From Agapanthus africanus (taxonomy: Eukaryota; Streptophyta; Magnoliopsida; Asparagales; Amaryllidaceae): a DNA stretch of 64,000 nt. The DNA is taken from contig JASDDO010000001.1 of assembly GCA_030015575.1 (NCBI GenBank), positions 326,463,595-326,527,594 of the forward strand, read 5' to 3'. Below, piece after piece: positions 22,432-33,381 of this stretch (position 1 is the stretch's first letter; each line of letters opens with the position of its first letter). A program made the translations under genes and the position numbers. The notes under the pieces were generated by a model. The model was not told where the DNA came from. It was given only the letters and a program-made list of their open reading frames with translations, and ran no database searches.

Positions 22432-24607
22432 TGTAGGGTTACTAGGCACTATCACAAAGGTCTATAAGGCATCAACCATGCCCGATTTAAAATTTAGAAG
22501 TGCCGTACAACCTAAAGCGAGGATCTTTGCTAGATAATTAGGGTAAACATAACATGTAAACATCTTTACATCTAAGAGAGAGTGATTACAACCATTGTAG
22601 TCTGCTCCTTCGCTTCATAAGCTCCGAGTAGTAGTCCCTTCACCGCGATCCATGATCTCCCGGACTCAAGAGAGTCTTCACAAGCCGAACGATCCATGCT
22701 TGCTTGAAGTCTTCCTTTTCGAAGATGATCTACCTTGAAGAATCTTTAACTCAAGCACTCACTTCTCTAACGAAGTATTTGAGAAGTGAACACCCTAATC
22801 TAAGGGCTAGAATAGATGAGGATGATGAAGTAGGAATTTAGCAGTCTTTTATTTTCAAATTCTCACATTAATTCATCATAAAACAAAAAGCTAGAAAGCT
22901 TTTCAAGGAAGAAGAAGAAGATGAAATCTTTTGTGATGAATAATGAATTGTTATTATTATTACAATTGCAACCAATGGTTATGTAAAGAAAGGCTTAACC
23001 ATTGTAGAGATTTAACTAGTGTAAAGGGTTTGGGTTGGGTTAGGAAATATCAACACATAATATCTTAGCTTAAAACAAAACAAAAACTTCTAGAAGCTTC
23101 ATGAAAAAGCTAACCCAAATCAAACCCTAACTATGTTTAATCTCCTCTAATCATGTTGCATTTGTAATCATAACTTGTTACAATATTATATATCACATAT
23201 ATAATATATTTTTGTAACAAAAGAAAATAAGACAATTAACATATATCGCATATATATCAATGTATTATCTGGTGAGAAAATGAATCAATAAAGCGAGCTA
23301 ATATTAGATAATGTAATATAATATATCACATATATTATTATAAATTAAATTATCGAATCAACACTTGATTCGACAATCCGGCTATATCGCATATAACCGA
23401 CTAATATTATCTGTATCGATTCATCGAATCAACACTTGATCCGATGACCCGGCCATATCACATATGCCCGGCCGATATCATATATCGCGAGAATAGAATA
23501 CGGTATCTCATATCGCATTATTCTCGGTCTCGCAAATATCACATATGTGCTCCTACTCCGTTTTTCCTGAGTCAAGAAACCTCTGTGTAGCACTCTAAAG
23601 AATCGTCAATACGCCGGCAGTAGGTGATGATCATATCAAACACCCACAAGCGGCAAGCAGTCAGCTAAACGTAACAGCCACCCAGGTATTGAGCGATCAG
23701 AAGAACAACAAGCAAGCCTGTACATTCTCCTGTGAATCCAATCAGTAACACTCCCGTACAGTCCGGTCTCTTCGTCTGATATGTCGCATATCTAGTCTAG
23801 GGGTAGTAAACGTCATACCCAAGTAACCGATAAGTCGTGTCGATGTGAGGCTCATAACAGGTCGAGAAACTACTGATAACACTTACATGTAGCACTCTAT
23901 ATCAGCCCTGTACAGGGACTTCCAGTTACAGCCAATCGAACACAGCACAACATCAACTCCCTATACCGGGAGAGATGAATCCCCTCCTATCGCTCATTGC
24001 CTCCATGTGATTCAGGACTGTACCCAAAAGCCACCGTTTTGCACGCCCTCTTGGACGTGGTAAGGTGGAAATCAAAGCATAGCGGGAATCACATAAGACT
24101 CTATGACAATCTCGGGTCTACAGACTAACCTGTACCAGTGTCACCGGAGAACTGCCATCTGACGTGTGGTATAATACCATCTGGGAGTTCTCGGCGAGTC
24201 CGTCCAGTGTACCCAGTCTCCACTGAGCACCCGTACACCATTTTTGATGTCAAACACCAATAGATATAGGATCATCCATCGCCCATCATATGGGTTAAGA
24301 TGGGCATACGCTAGTCTACTTTGGTGTATCGATGCCCTGTCTCGATACACCCTCGACTAGGAACAGTTTTAGGATGTACTCGTTGACTACCCTGATCCCA
24401 CTAGTACGATCTCATCATAGTCCCAGTAGTCGAGTACATATCCTAAGGGCTTTATCAACATGTGAGAGTAAGACAGTAAACTAATATAAATCAATATGTT
24501 AAGATAAAGTGAAACCAAATAGTTTACTATCATTACGAGCAAGAAAGCCCTCTCTATATATATCCAAGCTTCCATTATAATATACATCATATGTACAACA
24601 ATGGCCT
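22432..24607 (-). repeat. 5' LTR of Copia-3, split by Gypsy-2
   Basis: Minus-strand copia LTR. The last 23 bp at its start (TG end) lie at 42346-42368, on the far side of Gypsy-2, giving a full length of about 2.2 kb. The GGCCT at 24603-24607 is repeated at 42341-42345, the target duplication of Gypsy-2. The sequence is AT-rich near 22800-23350 and otherwise matches the Copia-1 LTR. Confidence 0.9.
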
Positions 24608-26044
24608 TGTTCATATCATAATTTTGCATTATCAAATTCCCCATTTTTAGTCATTTTACAAATAAACAGGTGCTTTTGACCCATGTCTGCTACATAGTTG
24701 CAGGTTACTGGTTCTCGGAACAAAAACGGTGAAATTGATGAAAAGACGATACAAAAGTGAGACTACGACCAAAAAATTGTTGAATCTTGATCAAGCCTAC
24801 AGTTTGGAGAATAAACGAAGGTCAACAAACAAGTTCACAAGTACAAAGGAAGTGAAAGGTTCAAGACTTCGACACGAAGCAAGCGGTAAAGTCTACAACA
24901 TTATTCACTGTGGAAATCTGGAAGAAATCTAGAGGACAATCTGAGAAACCAAGTGAAGAAACAAGTAGGAAAATGCAACAGGAAGAAAACCAGAAAATTG
25001 CAGCCAACAAGCCCTCCACATGGCCGCGGAACCATGGCCAAACATTGGTCTTGGCCCCGGATCCACGTCCTTGCGTCGCGCGTGTTGCCACGTGTCACGC
25101 ATGTCAGTGCATCGGTGCATTACTTAGGTTTTTCTTAGGGTAAATTTGTAAAATCAGATATGAGTCGGATGTAACCTTAGGGTTTCTATGATCCATAAAT
25201 AGAAACCCTAAACCTCTTTTGGAGGTATGCCTCCTCTTGTGCCTTATTTTATTTTATCAAAATTCAGAATTCAATTCCTGTAATGATTGAAGAGAGCATC
25301 AAATAAAAATTAGAGTAAGTTTTCTTTTTATTCCCTATTTAATTTTCTTTCTGCCCTAGTATAACTTTTATTATCTGCCCTAGCATAAATTTTATTATCT
25401 GCCCTAGTTAATTAGTTTAGAAACATGTTTATCAATTCCCTAATGATTGAGTAGATCCTCACTTATTAGGGTTAGGAATAAGAGAGGTTTGAGAGATGAA
25501 AATCTCTCACCCCTTTCTTGCCCATCACATCATTTTATAGGACTCCATGCATACATACACACACCGCTCCCTAAGGCACCCTATCCAACGAGGTAGCGGT
25601 GATACCGTAGTTTAAAAGACCGGTTGTGCATGTTTTCCATGGAGGTTAGGGTAAGAATTAAGAAAGAAAGGACAAGAACCTAGAGGATGAAACATCGTTT
25701 CTTTCCGATGGTACTAATCTACTTTATTAATTATTACCATAACACCTCATAGATCTTAATTAGGGCATAGAAAGCGGTGAGGAATATTGACTTTCCAAAC
25801 TTAACCGAAATCTAACCCTAGCAAGATTTTAATCCTAGTCTAGATCAACCTTGGTTTTTTAGTGATAATCAATCCAACACCGTTTGGAATTAACTCGTTA
25901 GAACAAATTGAGAATACACAAAATCCCTGTGGACCGACCCGTACTCACCGGCTCGCTACCAAGCCACACCGTACTTGATTGCGGTTAACAAATATTTTTG
26001 ATTCATATCTTTTAAAAGCGCATACGCTAAATCTCTTTCAATCA
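24608..26044 (+). repeat. 5' LTR of Gypsy-2 (1437 bp)
   Basis: Starts TGTTCATATCATAATTTTGC and ends CTCTTTCAATCA before the PBS. It contains degenerate paired GC palindromes: GGCCGCGGAACCATGGCC (25022-25039) and GGCCCCGGATCCACGTCC (25053-25070), centres 31 bp apart. A TATA-like CATAAATA lies at 25194-25201 (TATAAATA at 41497-41504 in the 3' copy). Confidence 0.92.
25022..25070. repeat. paired GC palindromes in Gypsy-2 5' LTR
   Basis: Two 18-bp near-palindromes with centres 31 bp apart, about 120 bp upstream of the TATA-like box. Changes from the consensus are mostly CG to TG or CA. The 3' LTR copy (41325-41342 and 41356-41373) has different changes at the same spacing. Confidence 0.8.
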
Positions 26045-26046
26045 AA

Positions 26047-26064
26047 TGGCGCCGTTGCCGGGGA
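26047..26064 (+). promoter_or_regulatory. primer binding site of Gypsy-2
   Basis: TGGCGCCGTTGCCGGGGA, two bases after the LTR end; the Asp-tRNA type PBS of Athila/Tat elements. Confidence 0.93.
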
Positions 26065-27119
26065 TGGCGTAGTTATTTTCTTTTTGTAATTTCGGGTTAA
26101 TATAAAAATTGAAAGATCATAAAAACTGAAAAATAAAAAAAATATAAAAAATTTATCATCTTGTCATTTTGTGAAAGGTATTTTCGTTTGAATTGTGCAG
26201 GATCGAAGAACAAATTCAGATCTGGAAAAATCCAGAGAGTATCAAATAAAAATTAGAAAAACCCTAGATCTGAACAACAGAGAAGTACCTCAACAGAGCA
26301 GAAGAAGAATTTTGGAGGCCAGAGGCAACACACCGACCGCGGAACTGCCGCGTTGACCCTTCTCCAACCGCGCTTCCGCCGCGGTCTTCTGACGTCTGCT
26401 AACCAGAAACCCTCTGTGAGCTTCCTTTCTCCTTCTCTGCAACCCCAATATCTCCTCTGTAAAATTTGCCTGCAGGATTCTTTGCGCCAAAAATTTCTCC
26501 CTTTTCTCAATAATTGATCTTATGCAGGATTCTTTGCGCCGCGCTAAAAAAAATTGTTTGCAAGTGTTTGATTGTGTTTACTGCTTTGCATAATTTAATT
26601 GACTTTAAGGGGCTTGAACACCAATCCAGATTGGGTGGGGATTTCATCACCCTTTCCAGGACCCTAAAAATCACATAAGGCATACTTCATTGACCATCAA
26701 TTAATTAAAAAAGATTAGACTCAGCCCTAAGGACTTCACGCTCAATAGGACAAGGGAATAGTTGTAGGCATCGACCGTTGATCCTAACCTGATTTTTTGG
26801 TGCCAAAGCTAGACAGGTAGTGAAAGGTAACTTTAAAAGGCCCATCTCACGGTGATTCGTGAGTGGATCCCCCCTTTCCCTACTTGTGCTTACCTGGCCA
26901 TAATTGGCGGTGAAGAGGCGGTTTGAGGTCCTACTTCTTGCCCTTTGGAACAGTTAGGAGCTGTCTAGCTGACCTAGGTAACCGTAGATCTAAGCTTGAT
27001 TGTGCATTTGTGATTGATTGAACGTGTGTCTAAGCCTTCTATTAAAAATCTTTTTGCAAAAAAGCTCCTCATAAAAAGAACAAAAAAAGGAAAAATATTT
27101 TTTTACAAAAACTTGCAAC
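26065..27119 (+). other. Gypsy-2 untranslated leader
   Basis: About 1.05 kb, AT-rich, without a conserved frame, homologous in patches to the Gypsy-1 leader. Paired GC palindromes lie at 26336-26352 (ACCGCGGAACTGCCGCG) and 26367-26386 (ACCGCGCTTCCGCCGCGGTC), centres about 32 bp apart, about 270 bp after the PBS. Confidence 0.75.
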
Positions 27120-29198
27120 TTGTCGGTAAGAAATCCGTGCACCCCACATTCTTTTTCTTCTCCTTCTTACATCAGGGGTACCCCACCTCCTAAAACTCTT
27201 GCCGAACTTTGGTACCCTCATCCAAACATTGATTCATATGCGAATTGTTTTGGTCGAATTACGGACAACTCCTCCATGCCCAAAATTTCTTTGAAAGATC
27301 GAATAGAAGTGTCCAGGAGAAACAGTTCGACTCCACAATCCACTTTGTATCAACCATTTCAACCTTCATCACCTTCTTACGTTGATACTACTTTTTCGAG
27401 TCCTGTTGTAACTCCGAAACCCATGTCTATTGCTGAACATATTGAACAATCTCGTAACCGATCTTTCACTCCTTTCAACACTTCCAGTTCTTGGGATCAA
27501 CAAGTCCATTCACCTTTTTATCCAAATGTTGATCCTACTCCTGTCCAACCATTCAATTTCTACCAGTCCTACCCGACTTTCACACCTTCCCTAGACATTG
27601 CTTCTACACAGCCATTTGGGAGTTTGCAGTATCCAAACAACTTTGAATCTTTTACTGAAACCCCTTCACAACACATGTCTAGTCTGTAACAGTCGTTGGA
27701 AGCTTAGTTTGTAGCGACAAACCAACAGATGAGGAATTTGGATGTCTCCATTACCGCCCTTATGCAACCTAGTGATCCGGTAGCTAGTTTCCAACTAGCT
27801 CCAAAAATTCCAATGTATGATGAGGCGGTTGGACAGATTGAGAATTTGAGTGGAGAGAGTGAGCTGTGCATCCTTTCAAATCAAGCCTACCCATCACCAA
27901 TTGAATCCCACAACTCCGGTTTTGAATGTCTATCAAGTGTCCCAAATGATTCACTAGTTGAAAATAAAACTTTTAATGAGTTGTGTGACTTTGTAGTGCT
28001 TGATTTTCCAGATTGTGAAGGGTCCCTTTCGAGTGAAGCCATCACCAATCCTTTCGAACTTTACACCTCCATTCTATAACCTGAATTGATAAATATCCAT
28101 ACTTTTGATGAGGTGTCCAAAAAATTTGATTTTCACTTGATTGAGGATATTGACGCAGGGAATATTTTGGATGATGAACCCGTAGATTAGACTAAAATTT
28201 TATCTCCAATTCATCATCCTGAGTCATTAAATGTTTCTCCCAAACTTCATATGCGTCTTGATTTTGATGATAATTGCATGGATGAGATAACTTTTGAGAA
28301 GAATTATGAGGATAGTATTGAGGAGAGTATTGAGGATAGTATTGAGAATGAACCAGTTTTGTTTGATGTGTCGGATTTTTCAATTCATCCTTCTGAACCT
28401 TTAACTGTTATACTTCCACTCTCACTTCCCTCCATCATCGTTCCGACCACGCAAGAGATCACGCTTGAGGACTGTGAGCTTGAAAAATTTCTGTTCGATC
28501 ACAGCAGTTTGGACTCCACTAGTGCGTTCCTCTTTGAATCTGACACAGTTCTCACAGCCGATAACGATTACGAGTGTTTCACTTTTTCGGACGATTTTGA
28601 AGACTCTCCACTCGAGTTTGAGTCCTTTGAATTTTCAGATGAGTTAGTTGAACCATCAGACTCGGCTGCTTATAGTCATTTCAAACCATTGATGGAATCC
28701 TTCGAGTTCGAGACAGTTTACTTAGGTGAGAATAAGACTATCCCTAAATCACTCCCCTTCGTCCTTTCCATCGTTTTGACCGCGCAAGAATCCGTCGCGC
28801 TTCCATTTTTAATGGATGGTTTACAAAGTTCAACGTACCCATGTTTTCTCGCGAATCTTGAGGGATTTGACCCTATTTCTCGACGGGTTGATAGATTAGC
28901 ACAATCACTTTTAACACATCGGTCATCACAATTTGCGCTAATTTATTCACTCAATTTACACTCTCAAGTTCGTACGACACTTCTTTCTCTCTTCCGCCAT
29001 TCTCCTCCTCCACTGAGACCGTATACCGCTTCTATCTCCACACGGTCTCGTGTGCTTCTCATTTCTTTTCTTTACACTCCATTCTTTCACCAACTCTACC
29101 ATTATCACGATAAATGTTTTGAATGGATGGTGCTTACTTTTGGCCCGTGTAAGGCCTTGTATAGTTTGATTTTCCTCCTCCCTAACTCTGAACTTTAA
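27120..29198 (+). pseudogene. Gypsy-2 long ORF of unknown function, four in-frame stops
   Basis: One continuous frame of 693 codons interrupted by TAA 27687, TAG 27705, TAA 28077 and TAG 28188 and then open to TAA 29196; no frameshift is needed. The first codon of the open stretch is TTG, and the first in-frame ATG is that of MPKISLKDRIEV, near 27279. The N-terminal third is Ser/Pro/Thr rich with an imprecise internal repeat (SLKDRIEVSRRN, SIAEHIEQSRNR). The middle has a short helical stretch (ATNQQMRNLDVSITAL). The C-terminal half is very acidic (EDSIEESIEDSIENE, DDFEDSPLEFESFEFSDE) and contains VYLGENKTIPKSLPFVLSI, which resembles the pre-RT linker of Gypsy-1 (AYLGENESLPVIISASL). I see no Gag capsid, zinc knuckle, protease site, RT or integrase. 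It may be a diverged Gag-derived or linker-derived protein. Confidence 0.75.
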
Positions 29199-30689
29199 CG
29201 CTTAAAACAGTGGAAACTCTGTTTCACTTAAGTTTGGGGGGAAACTTTTTGTATATATATTTTTGTTTTTCTTTTAACAATAAAAAATTAAAAAAAATTA
29301 TTATAAATAAATAAACAGGGGAGTGCCGACATTTTGACCCTCTTGGTATAGCATGACAGTGAGGACACTGTCAAGTTTAAATTTGGGGGTATACTCGGTA
29401 AGCCTTCTTCCTTCGCATTCATGTGTATATTTTTTTGCATTTGCATTCTTATTTTAAAACCTATAAAAATTGAAAATTTGAAAAATTATAAAAATTGAAA
29501 AATTCAATTTTGGCCATAATTGACTTGAGTTTGACAAGAAGGTTAAATAGCTAGAGGAAAAACTAGATCTTAAATTTCGTAAATTAAAAATCCTAAAAAT
29601 AACCTTTCTTAAAAATTTAACGGTAGAAAGTATATGTCTTTGTAGTTCATTTAGAAATAGGCAAATTTCGAGTTGACTTCATGGGCTAAGTTAAAACAAG
29701 GGAAATGTATTGATATTTTTATTAAAGTATAAGTCTGAAAAATAATTCCTAAGCTTAAGTCCAAATTCTAAAAATATATACCCTACAAATTGCACAAACA
29801 CGAACCTTGAAACTTAGAATAATAGAAGAGACCTTGAAATGCTCTTGTTTAAAGTCCTTAGTATGAAGGAAAATAAAATAAAAATACAAGTGTGAATAAA
29901 GAGATAAAATAAAGAACACTGGTTTTTGTAACTACTTAAGGCTGCATAAATAGAAAAAATATTTAGCGAAGGTGCTTTATCACCTAGTGCCTTAGACCAA
30001 CTGGTTTGGGAGTCACTGCTAAAGCCTTAGGTGTTACAAGACTAGGAATTACGCCTTAATGTGCAAACACATTTTGTAATCGGTCGTTGGTATCTCAAGA
30101 AGTATTAACGGTCGCATGAAGAATGTGTGAGTAATTTCATCTAAAAATTCACCAATTGAAAAGTAATTTGGACGATGAACAAGAGTATAATAGCTTGATT
30201 TGAATTTTCAAGTGTAGGGGTGATATACACACACGTAGGGGTATGTGATTGGGGTTTAGATAAGAGATAAGAATGAAAAATAGGACTTATATCTTTAGTA
30301 GAGAAGATTAAAATTCCTAAGTTGAGATGGAACGTTAGAAGGAAAACTAAAAAGATGCTAAAAGCTAAGTAAATTTACAGAACATATACAATCTTAAGTT
30401 AAATGATAAGGTAGCGTGAAAAATATGGATGGATAATTTATGAGTCGAAGATAATAGAATTTCTTGTTGGAAAACCCAATTGGAGAATAAAAGTCAATAG
30501 GCTGAATTGATAGGATTTTGTGGGTAGTATCCGCTGAAAACCTTCAGGAGACAACACTCCTCCTACTAAGGACACCTAGAGGTTTAACGGCCTGTTACAC
30601 GAGCTCAGTGCAATCGCGTTTCCCTGCGAAAGTGAGGCTAAGTATTTTTCGAGAATAAAACTAGGTTTGCTCGAGGACGAGCAAAAGTT
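29199..30689 (+). other. Gypsy-2 3' noncoding region
   Basis: Homologous to Gypsy-1 17963-19413. It has AGTTTGGGGGGAAA near 29231 and AATTTGGGGGTATAC near 29381, the latter after the inverted repeat GACAGTGAGGACACTGTC (29357-29374). The shared blocks TCACCTAGTGCC, AACTGGTTTGGGAGTCACTG, CAAGAAGTATTAACGGTCGC and AGGAGACAACACTCCTCCTA follow in the same order. Confidence 0.75.
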
Positions 30690-30704
30690 AAGTTTGAGGG
30701 TATT
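30690..30704 (+). promoter_or_regulatory. polypurine tract of Gypsy-2
   Basis: AAGTTTGAGGGTATT directly before the 3' LTR start TGTTCATATC, after CTCGAGGACGAGCAAAAGTT. One G of the usual GGGGG is A here. Confidence 0.8.
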
Positions 30705-31025
30705 TGTTCATATCATAATTTTGCATTATCAAATTCCCCATTCTTAGTCATTTTACAAATAAACAGGTGCTTTTGACCCATGTCTGCTACATAGTTGCAG
30801 GTTACAGGTTCTCGGAACAAAAATGGTGAAATTGATGAAAAGACGATACAAAAGTGAGACTACGACCAAAAAATGGAAGAATCTTGATCAAGCCTACAGT
30901 TTGGAGAACAAACGAAGGTCAACAAACAAGTTCACAAGTACAAAGGCAGTGCAAGGTTCAAGACTTCGACACGAAGCAAGCGGTAAGGTCTACAACATTA
31001 TTCACTATGGAAATCTGGAAGAAAA
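30705..31025 (+). repeat. 3' LTR of Gypsy-2, first part
   Basis: First 321 bp of the 3' LTR, interrupted at 31026 by Copia-4. GAAAA (31021-31025) is repeated at 41227-41231 on the other side. The sequence matches 24608-24924 closely. Confidence 0.93.
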
Positions 31026-33135
31026 TGTAAGTTGTATGTATGCCCTAGAGGCCAGTTTTGTACAGATGATATATATTATATTGGATGCTTGGACATATAT
31101 AGAGATGACATTCTTGCTTGATATGATAGTATGCTATCTGGTTGCTCTTTATCTTAACATGTATACTAGTCTCTTTAAACTGTCTTATAGTTACATGTTG
31201 GTAAAGCCCTTAGGATGTGTACTTGACTACCTAGACTATGATGCAGATCATACTAGTGGGGACATGGTAGTCCATAAGTATATCCTTCAAGGTCCCTAGT
31301 CGTAGGTGTATCGAGATGGGGCATCGATATACCAGTGTAGACAAGCGTATACGCTTCTCGACCCATGAGATGGGCGATGGATGATCTCATATTCATTGGT
31401 GTTTGACATCAGAGATGGTATACGGGTGCTCAGTGGTGACTGGGTACACTGGACGGACTCGCCGAGAACTCCCAGATGGTATTATACCTCACGTCAGATG
31501 GTAGTTCTCAGGTGACACTTGTGCAGGTTAGACTGTAGACCCGAGATCGTCATAGAGTCTTGTGTGATTCCCACTGTGTTTTGATTTCCACCTTACCACG
31601 TCCATGAGGGCGTGCAAAACGGTGATTTTTGGGTACAGTCCCGAGTCACATGAAGGCAATGAGCTATAGGAGGGGTTTTGTCTCTCCCGGTATTGGGGGT
31701 TGATGTTGCACTGTGCTCGATTGGCCGTAACAGGGAAGTCCCTGGCCAGGGCAGATTAGAGATTTACCGGTAAGTGTTACCAGTAGTTTCTCAACCCGTT
31801 ATGAGCCTCACATCGGCACGACTTATCGGTTATTGGGGTCTGACGTTTACCACCCCTAGACTTGATATGCGACATATCAGACGAGGAGACCGGACTGTAC
31901 GGGAAGTGTTGCCGATTGGCTCGACGGGAGTTGTAGCAGGTTCGCTTGTTCTCTTCTGATCGCTCAATACCCGGGTGGCCGTTACGTTTAGCTGACCGCT
32001 TGCGGCTTGGGGGTGCTTGATATGATCATCACCCACTGCCGGCGTATTGATGAGTCTCAGAGTCCCATAATGGAGTTTCCTAGTCCAGGCGAAACGTTGT
32101 GGTGCGCGTATGCGATATGCGCATGGACCCGATTAAAATGCGCGTATAGGATACCGTATATTGATCGGGCGGCTTGCTTTTGGTAGGGGTCGTATGTGAT
32201 ATGGCCGGATTGATAAATCAAGTGTTGATTTATCATTTAACCATTAGATTCTCACTAGAAATCCTTTCTTGTTTCTATGGATGTATGGATGCATGTATGC
32301 ATTCCTTTTTGATTCATGTACATATGGATGTACATAAACACATACATACATACATACATACATCCATCATGGTTGCTTATACAATGAGAATGGTGGCAAT
32401 ATTAGAATCACACCATGGTTATTATATGGTTTTTTCATTGCTTTTGAATTAAAACAAAAAGGGAAAAGAAAAAGGGTTGAATGATAGAATGTTTCTACAC
32501 TCTTCTTCACTTTACCATGCTCACCTACCTTTTAACCCATGGTTTATTTTCCTTTTGTGCTTTTAACTCCATTGCAATAATATCTATATAATTAACCATG
32601 GTTTGAAATAAGAGATGGAAAATATATATACTTATATTTTCATTTTTCAAGTGAGAGTTTTTTCTTCTCTTCTTCTAAAAAGCCATCATCTTCATCAACC
32701 TCTCTCATTTGCTCTCTAGATTTTTGTAGTGAGCAATATAATCATCCAGTTAGGATTTTGAAGTGAGAAAGAGAACCACAACACCATTCTACAGAAGTCT
32801 AGCCCACTTGTTTGGAGTGTTAGCTTGATTTCGTTCACTTGATCGGATAAAGTTGCAAGCTTGGACAAAGCGGACTCCGGGTGGATCATCGGTGACATCG
32901 AGGTGTTCAAGCGGAGCTCTTTCAAACCCCAAGTAGCCAAGGAGTCTAGCGTAGGGAGCTACAAAGGTTGTACTCTCTAAACCCTCGCTTTTCTTTCATA
33001 TGATGATGTGAAAAATTCGAAACCCTAATTTTTCTAGGATCGATTCTATGTTCGTTAACTTAGCATCCTAAAAATTCATTCTTTGGTTCATGTGATGCTT
33101 CCAAACCCTTCATGAGGTGCTAGGCTAAACTTTCA
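31026..33135 (+). repeat. 5' LTR of Copia-4 (2110 bp)
   Basis: Starts TGTAAGTTGTATG (the 3' copy has TGTTAGTTGTATG) and ends AAACTTTCA. It contains a (CATA)n microsatellite at about 32339-32362. Homologous to the other copia LTRs of the window, in opposite orientation to Copia-1, -2 and -3. Confidence 0.95.
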
Positions 33136-33136
33136 C

Positions 33137-33148
33137 TGGTATCAGAGC
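33137..33148 (+). promoter_or_regulatory. primer binding site of Copia-4
   Basis: TGGTATCAGAGC, complementary to initiator Met tRNA, one base after the LTR. Confidence 0.95.
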
Positions 33149-33334
33149 CAACCTAGAACATTAGGCGACTATTTTACGAAGTTAAAACTCCGATCAAACC
33201 GAAATACGGCCTTTTAGAATGCTTTCTGGACATTTTTTAAAATCTGGTTATTTTCAGAATTAAAAATACTTAAAAAATACAGCAGGAAAAGATAAGAATT
33301 ACTGTGAAATACGAACCCATGATCTGAACAAACC

Positions 33335-33381
33335 GCCGCGGAACCGTGGCAAATCTTGGCTTAAGCCGCGGCTCCACGGCC
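33335..33381. repeat. paired GC palindromes in Copia-4 leader
   Basis: GCCGCGGAACCGTGGC (33335-33350) and GCCGCGGCTCCACGGCC (33365-33381), centres about 30 bp apart, 187 bp after the PBS. Confidence 0.9.

Noticed and set aside
30823-31299. 158-codon frame starting MVKLMKRRYKSETT
   Set aside because: It crosses the junction of the Gypsy-2 LTR and the Copia-4 LTR at 31026, so it is a chance fusion. The first part is an LTR frame that ends differently in the other LTR copy.
33137-33148. tRNA-like sequence at primer sites
   Set aside because: Only 12-20 bases complementary to tRNA 3' ends; no cloverleaf or tRNA gene nearby.
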